Part shown: in pieces, positions 4,556-12,344 of the stretch | Layout of the letters: every line of letters begins with the position of its first letter | How positions within the stretch are numbered: position 1 is the stretch's first letter | Source: Ghiorsea sp. | GTDB taxonomy: Bacteria > Pseudomonadota > Zetaproteobacteria > Mariprofundales > Mariprofundaceae | Reading direction: 5' to 3' | NCBI GenBank assembly: GCA_027019685.1 | Contig: JALUWH010000143.1 | Location: 1 to 12,344, forward strand | Length of the DNA stretch: 12,344 bases | The notes under the pieces: generated by a model | What the model saw: only the letters and a program-made list of their open reading frames with translations | Database searches by the model: none | Told to the model about the DNA's origin: nothing | Program-made: the position numbers and the translations under genes

Positions 4556-7411
4556 ATGCGTAATCATACATTATCATACTATATTTTAATTTTTCTTATG
4601 CTGTCTTCTGGATTTGCTGGGATTTCGTATGAAATCCTTTATGGCAGAATATTTGGCAATATGGTCGGCGATCAATTTATTGTTTCGGCAGCTGTATTGA
4701 TGACCTTTTTATTGGGTATTGGTATGGGATCCATTACTGCTCACCGTTTATGGCGCTGGTTATGGCTGATTGAGGGTGGCATTGGCTTGTATGGTGTTTT
4801 GATTGCGTTTAACCAACCTTGGTTAGATAGCGTGATTTATTCAGGTGCTGGTTTTTTTGAAGATCATTTGGTTGGCAGTGTTTGGGTATGCGTGTTTTTA
4901 CTTATCACGCCTGCTTTTTTAATTGGTTGTAGTGTGCCTTTATTTGCGGGCTATTTTAATCGTTTTAGTCAAGGCGATGATGCTTCTTTTTCATGGGTAT
5001 ATATGGTGTACAATTTAGGTGCAGCTTTAACTGCATTGCTAATTGAATTCTTTTTTATTCGAGCATTGGGCATTCAAGGCACAGTGTTTCTTTTTGCAAG
5101 TGCAAATGTGTTGGTTGCTGTGTTGCTGCGCATTTATTTTTATAGTGAATCCTCTATAGAAGAGTCTGTGAACAAAAAAGATTCTTTAAAAGCGCTGCTG
5201 ATGAGTATACCCAAAAGCAGCTTACTTGCGTTGTGCCTTGCCAGTATTGCATCGGCTATATTTCAACTGTTTATGCTGAAATATTCGGAATTGATTTTTG
5301 GACCATTTAGAGAGTCATTTGCGCTGGTTTTATCGTTGATTTTGCTTGGCATCACGTTGGGCTCATGGCTTGTGAAACGCTTTGAATTAAGTTTCGAGCA
5401 TTTGATGTGGTGGAATCTATGCGGGTTGCTTTGGCTGATGCTTGTAGGCGGTGGAGCAACTTATATATATGCATCTTTATATCCCCTTACAGATGAATCC
5501 TTTTGGGCGATGATTATACTCAAGTGGAGTATGCTGGTGGTGTTGATGTTTGTTCCAGCCATCACCTTTGGGGCTACGATTCCAGCCCTGCTTTCCCACA
5601 ATGAAGAGGTGAGCCGAGAATCTGGAGCATTGTTGTTTATTTCGGCGCTGGCGAATGTGGCAGGCTTTTTATTGATGGTATTTTTGCTGCATAGGTATTT
5701 GGATTATGGCGTTCAACTTCTGATTGTAGGGTTGATTTCAGGCGCTGCACTATTTGTTTGTTTTGCTAAGAATATCCGCAATATTATCATACTATCTTTG
5801 CTACTCATCGGTATCGGTGGTGCATATGCACAAAAGTGGGATGAGGATTTATTATATTTAAGTTATACCAATTTTAAAGATGTGGATGATTTGGTTGATG
5901 CGAGAGAAAATGTAAGCTTTCCAGACCGTTATAAAGGTTATCAAGATGTGTTTTCTATCAACTGGATGGATGGTGATCCATATTTCTTCATCAACGGTTA
6001 TATCAGTATCCCGCTGAACAACCCTTCTGAAAAAGAGGTGGGAGCGATTTCATCCTTATTTTCACCACGCTTGGATGATGCGCTTGTGCTTGGTTTGGGT
6101 AGTGGCGCTACAGCATCTACGGTAGGCTTGTTTTTCGATAAAACAGATGTGGTTGAGATTAACCCAGTGGTTCGGGAAAATCTATTTCGCATGAAACCGT
6201 GGCATTTTAGTATCGAGCATAACCCCAATATGAATATTATTGTGGATGATGCGATTCATTATACTAAAGCTACAGATAAAACATATTCACTGATATTAAA
6301 TACAGTCACGACACCCTTGTATTTTAGTTCGTCCAAACTTTATACCACAGACTTTTTTCGCAATATTAAAGGGCGATTGAATGATGATGGTGTGTATGTG
6401 ACTTGGATGGACTCACGGATTGGTGATGAAGGCGCAGATATTATTTTACGTTCTTTGAAAAAGAGCTTCAAGCATTGTGCAATTTCATATATCAAAGGCG
6501 CTTATTTCTTATTGATAGCATCAGATAAGCCTTTGGTGATGCAGCAGCAGAAGGCGGTGACTGAAAATAAAATACTTAAAAAGAACTTGATGGATAAGCA
6601 TAGGATTATGAGTGAATGGTTACCTTACCATTTGATGAATACCGATGTGTTTGCATTGATTGGCAATCAACAAGGCGATGTGAATACTGCGGATTATCCA
6701 GCATTAGAATTTGAAATGAGTCGCTTACAATCTAATGATGGTGTGCCTGAATTTAAATCTCGTTTACGGGCAAGTTTTGATATTAATCAAGTGAAGAAGG
6801 CTATGATGTTTGTGCCGAATATATTTCCTGCGGATTATTTAGCACAGGTTGAAGAGCGCTTGGGTGATTCGTCTATCACAAGACGATGGCAGAAACTTCT
6901 TCAACCCGATAAATTGGGGGATAAACCAGAGCAAGCTGAATTACGCTATCGTAAAGTAAAGATGGATATGCTAAAACGTGTGGATGATATGCATGCCTAT
7001 GGTTATCAATTGTTAAGGCTTAAGCATTATCAGGAAGCCATTGATGTATTTCAGCATATATCAGAGCAAGAGCCTGAGCATGATAATGCTTACTATAATA
7101 TTGGCGTGTGTTATGAACATTTAGGGCAATATGCGAATGCATTGGAGGCATTTCAAAATGAAATGCGTGTTGACCCAAAGGATGAAGATGTTCAATATCG
7201 TATTGGACGTATGCAAGTTCGCCTTGGTCAGTATAAGAAAGCCGTGGTGTTATTAACAGCGTATATAAATCAACAAAACTTAAAGCGTGGGAAAGTATAT
7301 TTTTATCGTGCAGTGGCCAATAGGGCACTTGGTTATCAAGGGCTTGCAAAAGAAGATATGGCAAAGGCGCTTCGATTGACGGAGAAAGAGATGGACTTGA
7401 GATATGAATAA
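4556..7411 (+). CDS. Polytopic membrane protein with degenerate spermidine-synthase-like domain and TPRs
   Basis: Member of the fused membrane/spermidine-synthase-like group; substrate unknown. The N-terminal ~425 residues hold about 12-13 hydrophobic spans, beginning with SGFAGISYEILYGRIFG, which matches the family's SG-x-x-x-L-x-YE start. Residues ~460-660 form a Rossmann methyltransferase-like domain with GLGSG (513-517), the acidic ribose-binding strand VVEINP and VDDA (about 563-566). Where true aminopropyltransferases carry a catalytic Asp (D-x-x-D-P), this protein reads LILNTVTTP, so ordinary spermidine synthesis is doubtful. NTADYPALEFE (about 710-720) matches a second family motif (NTDDxPxLE). 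The last ~140 residues are TPR units (for example YYNIGVCYEHLGQYANALEAF), implying protein partners. ATG at 4556 is preferred over 4541: GGAG (4543-4546) lies 9 bases ahead of 4556. TTGATT and TATCAT upstream are weak promoter elements. It stands alone between a terminator and the pilM promoter. Confidence 0.87.
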   Translation: MRNHTLSYYILIFLMLSSGFAGISYEILYGRIFGNMVGDQFIVSAAVLMTFLLGIGMGSITAHRLWRWLWLIEGGIGLYGVLIAFNQPWLDSVIYSGAGFFEDHLVGSVWVCVFLLITPAFLIGCSVPLFAGYFNRFSQGDDASFSWVYMVYNLGAALTALLIEFFFIRALGIQGTVFLFASANVLVAVLLRIYFYSESSIEESVNKKDSLKALLMSIPKSSLLALCLASIASAIFQLFMLKYSELIFGPFRESFALVLSLILLGITLGSWLVKRFELSFEHLMWWNLCGLLWLMLVGGGATYIYASLYPLTDESFWAMIILKWSMLVVLMFVPAITFGATIPALLSHNEEVSRESGALLFISALANVAGFLLMVFLLHRYLDYGVQLLIVGLISGAALFVCFAKNIRNIIILSLLLIGIGGAYAQKWDEDLLYLSYTNFKDVDDLVDARENVSFPDRYKGYQDVFSINWMDGDPYFFINGYISIPLNNPSEKEVGAISSLFSPRLDDALVLGLGSGATASTVGLFFDKTDVVEINPVVRENLFRMKPWHFSIEHNPNMNIIVDDAIHYTKATDKTYSLILNTVTTPLYFSSSKLYTTDFFRNIKGRLNDDGVYVTWMDSRIGDEGADIILRSLKKSFKHCAISYIKGAYFLLIASDKPLVMQQQKAVTENKILKKNLMDKHRIMSEWLPYHLMNTDVFALIGNQQGDVNTADYPALEFEMSRLQSNDGVPEFKSRLRASFDINQVKKAMMFVPNIFPADYLAQVEERLGDSSITRRWQKLLQPDKLGDKPEQAELRYRKVKMDMLKRVDDMHAYGYQLLRLKHYQEAIDVFQHISEQEPEHDNAYYNIGVCYEHLGQYANALEAFQNEMRVDPKDEDVQYRIGRMQVRLGQYKKAVVLLTAYINQQNLKRGKVYFYRAVANRALGYQGLAKEDMAKALRLTEKEMDLRYE

Positions 7412-7424
7412 AAGACGTTTTTTC

Positions 7425-7454
7425 TTGACAATATCTGTTATATATAGCTATGTT
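7425..7454 (+). promoter_or_regulatory. Sigma70-type promoter of the pilM operon
   Basis: Perfect -35 TTGACA (7425-7430), 18-base AT-rich spacer, then TATGTT (7449-7454) as -10. Transcription would start near 7461, about 35 bases before the preferred pilM start. It lies in the 84-base gap after the SpeE-like gene. No intrinsic terminator for that gene is visible in the gap, so some read-through is possible. Confidence 0.6.
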
Positions 7455-7495
7455 AAGCGTGTTTATGTTAGTAATGCATGAAGTTAGGAGGGCAA

Positions 7496-8575
7496 GTGGG
7501 TTTATTTTCCAGTAAAAATGAAGGACTTGTCGCGATTGATATTAGCTCAACAGGTATAAAATTGGTGGAGTTATCGGTCGTGCGCTCTGGCTATGAATTA
7601 AAGTCAATGGCTGTTGTTACTTTACCTAGGGATGCCATTGTAGAAAATACGGTAATCGATTCCATGGCTGTATCACAGGCCTTGTTGGATGTGATTGAAG
7701 AAGCTAAGCCCGCTACGCGTCGTGCAGCTATTGCAGTTTCTGGAAATGCGGTGATTATTAAATCTGTGATGATGCCTATATCTACTGAATTCGAATTGGA
7801 ATCAGAAATTGAATTTGAAGCTGACCAGCATGTTCCCTACGATATTGAAGATGTGTATTTGGATTTTCAGATTCTTGGTGCAGATGTTGATGATCCCAGT
7901 CAAATGGAAGTGGTGTTAGCCGCTTGTAAGCGGGAAGTGGTAGATGATTATCAGCTGGTCTTGAGTGAAGCAGGATTGGAAACTAAATGTGTAGACTGTG
8001 CTGTATTTGCATTGGAAAATGCGGCTGAGGTGTGTGGTTTGGTGGAGAATGATGAGGCAGAAGAAGCCTTTGAGGGCGAAGGGGATTATACCATAGCTTT
8101 GGTGAATATAGGTGCAAATTTAATCAATGTGAATATCCTCAAAAATGGACAAATGGCATTTGTACGTGATCAGTTTTATGGTGGTCAAAATCTAACTGAG
8201 GAAATACAAAAAGAGCATAATCTAAGCTATCAAGCTGCTGAAGCGATGAAAAAAGAATCGTTTTCAGATGTTAGCTCTGAGGCGCTTGAACGGTTTTATG
8301 TGGGCTTAACATCAGAGCTTGTGCGTTCATTGGATTTTTATGCAGCCAATCATAGTGAAAGCCCAGTCCAGCATTTATACATTACTGGCGGGTGTGCATT
8401 GGTTCCGAGCATTGCAGAAGAATTAGAGCAGCGTTTGGGAATTGCTGCAAAAGTTGTGAATCCGTTTCATCATATTAAAGTCAATCAGAAGAAGTTTGAT
8501 CAGGCTTATTTGGATCAAATTGGTCCAATGATGATGGTTCCTGTTGGTCTAGCATTAAGGAGCTTTGATACATGA
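7496..8575 (+). CDS. pilM: Type IV pilus assembly protein PilM
   Basis: Cytoplasmic actin-like (FtsA-fold) protein that binds the N-terminal peptide of PilN and links the alignment complex to the cytoplasmic motor side. Visible motifs are GLVAIDISSTGIKLVELS (phosphate-1 loop, residues ~10-27), VNIGANLINVNILKNGQ (phosphate-2 loop, ~205-221) and ITGGCALVPSIAEEL (adenosine motif, ~300-314). The C-terminal signature NPFHHI follows. In the phosphate-2 loop Asn replaces the Asp of classical actin-like ATPases (DIGA); I believe several PilM lineages do this, so it need not mean loss of function. GTG at 7496 is preferred because AGGAGGG lies just upstream (spacing about 4) and it gives the typical MGLF start. 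ATG at 7478 would put that ribosome site inside the gene and lacks its own. Length 359 residues is normal. The stop overlaps the pilN start as ATGA. Confidence 0.96.
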   Translation: MGLFSSKNEGLVAIDISSTGIKLVELSVVRSGYELKSMAVVTLPRDAIVENTVIDSMAVSQALLDVIEEAKPATRRAAIAVSGNAVIIKSVMMPISTEFELESEIEFEADQHVPYDIEDVYLDFQILGADVDDPSQMEVVLAACKREVVDDYQLVLSEAGLETKCVDCAVFALENAAEVCGLVENDEAEEAFEGEGDYTIALVNIGANLINVNILKNGQMAFVRDQFYGGQNLTEEIQKEHNLSYQAAEAMKKESFSDVSSEALERFYVGLTSELVRSLDFYAANHSESPVQHLYITGGCALVPSIAEELEQRLGIAAKVVNPFHHIKVNQKKFDQAYLDQIGPMMMVPVGLALRSFDT

Positions 8576-9141
8576 TTCGTATTAACCTTATTCCATACAG
8601 GGCAGAACGTCGTCAAAATCAAATCTTACAGCATTTGGGTTGGTTGATTGGTGTATTATTGGCTGTAACAGTGATGCTGTTTTTGGCAGATAGTTATATC
8701 AACGGTCAGCTATCAGATTTAAAGGATGAATATACGCAAATACGTGCCCAAAACTTGGAATTGATGAAGAAGATTGGTAAAATCAAAGATTTAGATAAAT
8801 TGAGGGCAGAGGTTGAGCGTAAATTAGCTTTGGTTGATCAGTTACAAGAGGGTCGTTTTGAATCGTTGATTACACTCAACGCTTTGTCAAAAGTGATTCC
8901 TGAGAATGTATGGTTGAGTAGTGTGAATGATAATGCTGGTAATTTAAGCTTTGCTGGCTATGGAGAAAGCAATAAAGCAGTCGCTAATTTCATGAGGGCA
9001 TTGGATAAAGCCCCAGAATTTAATAATATTGCATTGAAGGTCATTTCTCGTACAAGTGCAGATGGAACGCCTATCCGCAGCTTTAATATGACGCTCAACC
9101 GGGTTCTTCAGACAAAAAAAGAACAAGGTGGTCGCCAATGA
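8572..9141 (+). CDS. pilN: Type IV pilus inner-membrane alignment protein PilN
   Basis: Bitopic inner-membrane protein that binds PilM by its cytoplasmic tail and pairs with PilO in the periplasm. It opens with MIRINLIPYRAERR, the conserved PilM-binding motif (INLxPxR), followed by one membrane span (about 22-43). A coiled-coil stretch (about 48-92) and a ferredoxin-like periplasmic domain (SLITLNALSKVIPENVWLSS and onward) follow. AAGGAG (8557-8562) lies 9 bases before the ATG. Both ends overlap neighbours by 4 bases (ATGA), which points to coupled translation and fixed stoichiometry. Length 189 residues is typical. Confidence 0.96.
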   Translation: MIRINLIPYRAERRQNQILQHLGWLIGVLLAVTVMLFLADSYINGQLSDLKDEYTQIRAQNLELMKKIGKIKDLDKLRAEVERKLALVDQLQEGRFESLITLNALSKVIPENVWLSSVNDNAGNLSFAGYGESNKAVANFMRALDKAPEFNNIALKVISRTSADGTPIRSFNMTLNRVLQTKKEQGGRQ

Positions 9142-9746
9142 ATATGGAAGCCTTGAATTTAGACTTTTTGCGCCCACTTTTACCATTGCCTTTGTGGCAG
9201 AAGGTGCTTGCATTGGTTGTGCTTGCGCTTGTAATGATTGTTGCTTACTACTTCCTTGCTTGGGGGCCAACCCAGCTAGAGATTGAGGCAGAGCAAGCTC
9301 GGGTGGAGCAACAGCGTATTTTATTGAAAAAGAATCAACGCTTGGCAAAAGACTTGCCGAAAAAGAGAGCGGAGTTTGCTAAGCTGGAAAAACAATTAAA
9401 AGTAGCGCTGAATATGCTGCCCAAAAAATCACAAATTCCAGATTTATTGGAAGATGTGACGTGGGCAGGTAAAGACTCAGGTCTTGAATTTAGTGTTTTT
9501 CAACCGCGCAGTGAAAGTGTGAAACAAATTTACGCTGAAGTGCCTGTTGATATAAGTGTGACAGGAACATACAGACAACTGTTAACATTTTTGAAACGTG
9601 TGGGTGAAATGCCTCGTATTGTAGCCATCAAGAATCTTAAAATAAGTCAGGGTAAAGGCGAGCGTTTGGCGATTACTGGTAATGTGGTGACGTATAGGTT
9701 TGTTGAACATGGTGGTGCAAAAACCAAAAGAGGCCGTAAGCGGTAG
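9138..9746 (+). CDS. pilO: Type IV pilus inner-membrane alignment protein PilO
   Basis: Partner of PilN in the inner-membrane alignment complex. A short cytoplasmic tail MNMEALNLDFLRPLLPLP leads to one membrane span (about 22-44). An Arg/Lys/Glu-rich coiled coil (about 52-95) and a PilO fold with LPKKSQIPDLLEDVTWAGKD and VPVDISVTGTYRQLLTFLKR follow, both recognisable PilO segments. The last residues are very basic (AKTKRGRKR). AAGGTGG (9125-9131) lies 6 bases before the ATG. Length 202 residues is normal for PilO alone. Nothing resembling a lipobox or a PilP domain is fused at its C-terminus, and the next gene, 21 bases on, is pilQ rather than pilP. Confidence 0.96.
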   Translation: MNMEALNLDFLRPLLPLPLWQKVLALVVLALVMIVAYYFLAWGPTQLEIEAEQARVEQQRILLKKNQRLAKDLPKKRAEFAKLEKQLKVALNMLPKKSQIPDLLEDVTWAGKDSGLEFSVFQPRSESVKQIYAEVPVDISVTGTYRQLLTFLKRVGEMPRIVAIKNLKISQGKGERLAITGNVVTYRFVEHGGAKTKRGRKR

Positions 9747-9767
9747 TTTAATGCCGAGGAGGCTAAG

Positions 9768-12167
9768 GTGAATAAGGAATATATGATTAAAATGATGCGA
9801 CATAATAATACAAAATATATCACTCTATTTTATGCATTGATGAGTAGTTTTTGTATGATAGTAAGTGCTCATGCAACAGAGCTTAGCGGTGTAACATTGC
9901 TTGATTCAGATGATGGTGATGTGGTGCGAATTGATGCTGATGCTAATCTAAATTACCAAGTGTTTGATTTGGATGGACCACCACGCTTGGTTTTAAGCTT
10001 TCCAAAAGCAACATTAAAATCAGGTGTGCAAACTTTAACAGCCTCAGGCGATGGTGTGGTGAGTGTTGTTCCTGTTCAAGCAGATGGAGCTGTTCGGATT
10101 GAAGTTGGGTTAAGTCAGGTGATGGGTTATGATATTGAGGAAAAAGCTCATGCTTTGTTGGTGAAATTTAAGCCAAAGAAAGAGACAAAAACATCAAGCT
10201 CGGCAGCGATTATTCAAGATATTGAAGTGCAAGATAAAGGTGGTGTGACAGAATTGGTGTTGCGCGGCAGCCATATGGATGCCAATCACAATGCATTTAT
10301 GACGCAAAAGAATCAAAAGCTTATTTTAGATTTCTGGGGTGGAAAAAGCCAACTTCCAAAAGATAATTTCAAGTATGCAAGCCAACGTATCAGTGCTGTG
10401 AGTGTTGGCGCGGCTGATGGACGTGTGCGTTTGGTTGTAAGCCTTGTGCCTTCTTCAAATCTGCATCAGCAAATTGATGCAACAGCCAGTGAGATGAGAA
10501 TCAAGTTGGGTGGAGTGATTGCGAAAAAAGCAGTTGCCAATATGAAGGTTGAAAGCGTTGAATTTCAACCCGATGATAGGATTGCACATTTGATGGTACG
10601 TACGGATAAAACAAACCCAGTGATTCATGTGCATGAAAAGGGTGAGAATACGGTTATTTTAGACATCAAGAAAGCAGCTTTATTGCCAGGGCAAGAGCGT
10701 TCTCAAGATGTAAGTGCATTTCCTGGTCCTATTCGTCAAATTGATAGCTATCAATTGGATGGGAATGTGAGAGTTGTTGCACGCTTGCGTGAGAAAGCGA
10801 ATATTACATCATTCCAGCAAGGTAATGTGTTTACCATGAATTTTGAGCCTGAAGATATAGCGTTAGCACACAACGCTCATGGAGAAAGCAAGGGTTCATT
10901 TGCCTATACTGGACAAAAAGTTACTTTCGATTTCAAAGATATTGATATACAAAATGCATTAAAACTTATCGCTGAAATGAGTAATTTAAATATTATTATG
11001 GCTGATGATATATCGGGTTCATTAACAATGCGATTGATTGATGTGCCTTGGGATCAAGCCTTAGATTTAATTTTATCAGCGCGTGGACTAGGTAAAGAAG
11101 TCTCTGGAAATGTCATGCGTATTGCACCGCTTGCAGTATTGCAAAAGGAAAAGGATACCAAGCTGGAAACCCAGAGAAGTTCAGCAAAATTGGAGCCACT
11201 GGTCACAGAATTTATCACGCTTAATTACAGCAAGGTGGATGAATTTAAAGATTTATTAAAAAGCAATTCTTCAGGTAAGGGTAGCAAAGGTGATAGTGCC
11301 AACGGATTATTAACTGCACGCGGCAGTTTTTCAGCGGATGCTCGGACGAATACCTTAATTGTAAAGGATACTCGAAGTGCGATTAATAATATTAAGCGAT
11401 TGGTCAAAAGAATTGATTTGCCAGTGAAACAGGTCTTGATTGAAAGTAGAATTGTTGAGGCAACGACAGACTTTAAACGAAATCTTGGGATAAGATGGGG
11501 AGGTAACTTTAAATCTTCAAATAATAGTTTGGGCGTAAGTTCAACATCTGCAAATGCGAGAGCTGGAACAAATGGAACCCTGATTGATTTGCCTGCTCCA
11601 CCTGTTGGTACTACTGCGGTGCCTTCAGTTGGGCTAAGTTTTGGCGCTTTGAGTAAGGTGTTGAATTTAGATTTAGAGTTATCTGCGGCCGAATTGGATG
11701 GTGATACGCATTTGATTTCCAATCCCAGGGTTGTTACCGCAAACTTAAAAGAGGCAACTATCAAGCAAGGTGTGTCCATTGCCGTTGTAACACCAGGGAC
11801 TGCAAATGAGCCAGCAACAACATCATATAAGGATGCTTTGTTATCGTTAGTGGTAACACCACAGATTACCAACAATAATTCTGTGATTATGGATATTAAA
11901 GTGAATAAGGACTCTCCAACAGGTACGGGAGCAAATATTGATACCAAGTCCATTAGCACCAATATTCTGATGAAAAGCGGCGAGACTGTGGTGATTGGTG
12001 GGGTATATACGCAAGATAAAACCAATACAACCAATGGTGTTCCTGGCTTAAGCCGCATCCCTGTGCTTGGCTGGTTGTTTAAGAATAATGCCAAAGTAGA
12101 TACCCGCAAAGAACTGTTAATTTTTGTAACGCCTACAGTGTTAAATGCTTCGGGCAAAGCCATCTAG
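9768..12167 (+). CDS. pilQ: Type IV pilus secretin PilQ
   Basis: Outer-membrane secretin through which the pilus is extended. A Sec signal peptide ends in SAHA near residue 36. Three AMIN-like beta domains, which in PilQ bind peptidoglycan, appear at about 38-136, 147-248 and 257-360. An STN/N0 domain (VTFDFKDIDIQNALKLIAEM, about 385-455), an N1 domain (about 479-553) and the secretin channel (560-793) follow. The signature VPGLSRIPVLGWLF (758-771) and the end KELLIFVTPTVL are classical. GTG at 9768 has the strong site GAGGAGG (9756-9762) 5 bases upstream. ATG at 9783 or 9795 would also leave a usable signal peptide. At 799 residues it is a large PilQ, owing to the extra AMIN-like domain. It ends 11 bases before the preferred aroK start, as in many Proteobacteria where aroK-aroB follow pilQ. 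Confidence 0.97.
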   Translation: MNKEYMIKMMRHNNTKYITLFYALMSSFCMIVSAHATELSGVTLLDSDDGDVVRIDADANLNYQVFDLDGPPRLVLSFPKATLKSGVQTLTASGDGVVSVVPVQADGAVRIEVGLSQVMGYDIEEKAHALLVKFKPKKETKTSSSAAIIQDIEVQDKGGVTELVLRGSHMDANHNAFMTQKNQKLILDFWGGKSQLPKDNFKYASQRISAVSVGAADGRVRLVVSLVPSSNLHQQIDATASEMRIKLGGVIAKKAVANMKVESVEFQPDDRIAHLMVRTDKTNPVIHVHEKGENTVILDIKKAALLPGQERSQDVSAFPGPIRQIDSYQLDGNVRVVARLREKANITSFQQGNVFTMNFEPEDIALAHNAHGESKGSFAYTGQKVTFDFKDIDIQNALKLIAEMSNLNIIMADDISGSLTMRLIDVPWDQALDLILSARGLGKEVSGNVMRIAPLAVLQKEKDTKLETQRSSAKLEPLVTEFITLNYSKVDEFKDLLKSNSSGKGSKGDSANGLLTARGSFSADARTNTLIVKDTRSAINNIKRLVKRIDLPVKQVLIESRIVEATTDFKRNLGIRWGGNFKSSNNSLGVSSTSANARAGTNGTLIDLPAPPVGTTAVPSVGLSFGALSKVLNLDLELSAAELDGDTHLISNPRVVTANLKEATIKQGVSIAVVTPGTANEPATTSYKDALLSLVVTPQITNNNSVIMDIKVNKDSPTGTGANIDTKSISTNILMKSGETVVIGGVYTQDKTNTTNGVPGLSRIPVLGWLFKNNAKVDTRKELLIFVTPTVLNASGKAI

Positions 12168-12178
12168 GATTTGGCTAT

Positions 12179-12344
12179 TTGAATATGTGCATATTGATTG
12201 GTCCTATGGGGGCTGGCAAATCAACCATCGGGCGGCTTTTGGCCGCCCGTCTTGGTTTTGATTTCGTAGATATGGACGAAAAAATTGTAGAGAAGGCGGG
12301 TAAAAGTATTCCCAGAATCTTTGAAGAAGATGGTGAATGTGTAT
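12179..12344 (+). CDS. aroK: Shikimate kinase AroK, N-terminal part (runs off window end)
   Basis: Cytoplasmic kinase that phosphorylates shikimate with ATP in the chorismate (aromatic amino acid) pathway. The visible part holds the Walker A loop GPMGAGKST, the shikimate-binding strand FVDMDEKI with its conserved Asp, and GKSIPRIFEEDGE, where E. coli-type enzymes read SIxxIFxxEGE. TTG at 12179 is preferred: AGGA (12166-12169), overlapping the pilQ stop, lies 9 bases upstream. The ATG two codons later (12185) would have a spacing of 15. The link with pilQ is conserved in many Proteobacteria, and no promoter or terminator is seen between the two genes. Confidence 0.95.
   Translation, partial: MNMCILIGPMGAGKSTIGRLLAARLGFDFVDMDEKIVEKAGKSIPRIFEEDGECV

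Noticed and set aside
8113..8160. PilM phosphate-2 loop with Asn in place of Asp as evidence of a dead ATPase
   Set aside because: I believe other PilM lineages show the same change, so it is not a strong sign of lost function.
9138..9780. Hidden or frameshifted pilP within or after pilO
   Set aside because: pilO has a full-length, uninterrupted frame to its normal end. The 21-base gap is too small for a gene, and no lipobox is seen in other frames nearby.
11225..12163. 312-codon open frame on the minus strand
   Set aside because: It lies wholly opposite the secretin domain of pilQ, whose conserved motifs confirm the plus strand is coding.

Overview
The window is a chromosomal type IV pilus (T4P) locus from a moderately AT-rich Gram-negative bacterium. 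The layout (divergent PBP1A gene, fimT-pilV-pilW-pilX minor pilins, pilM-pilN-pilO-pilQ, then aroK) is of proteobacterial type. A gammaproteobacterium or zetaproteobacterium fits best, but no marker here fixes the taxon.

Layout. (1) Positions 1-1076, minus strand: the 5' part of mrcA, a bifunctional penicillin-binding protein 1A. (2) About 1117-3896, plus strand: four prepilin-like genes, fimT/gspH-pilV-pilW-pilX, joined by short overlaps and so probably one operon. (3) 3943-4488: a self-contained unit with promoter, a 132-residue exported protein holding five perfect KDKKDG repeats and two Cys-x-Cys motifs, and a strong intrinsic terminator. (4) 4556-7411: a 951-residue multi-membrane-span protein with a degenerate spermidine-synthase-like domain and C-terminal TPRs. 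(5) 7425-12167: a good sigma70-type promoter followed by pilM, pilN, pilO and pilQ, which overlap or nearly touch. (6) 12179 to the end: the start of aroK (shikimate kinase), which probably continues the operon.

How the parts work together. PilM, PilN and PilO form the inner-membrane alignment platform. PilQ is the outer-membrane secretin through which the fibre passes. FimT, PilV, PilW and PilX would form the tip or priming complex of the fibre. PBP1A polymerises peptidoglycan, the layer the secretin must cross.

What is unusual. pilP, which normally lies between pilO and pilQ, is absent: only 21 bases separate those genes. pilY1 and a major pilin gene, which often follow pilX, are absent from the window. 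In that slot are the repeat protein and the membrane SpeE-like/TPR protein, and PilX is about twice the usual size with an EF-hand-like DxDxDG loop. The two accessory genes are the best candidates for something undescribed; a functional link between them and the pilus is inference from position only.
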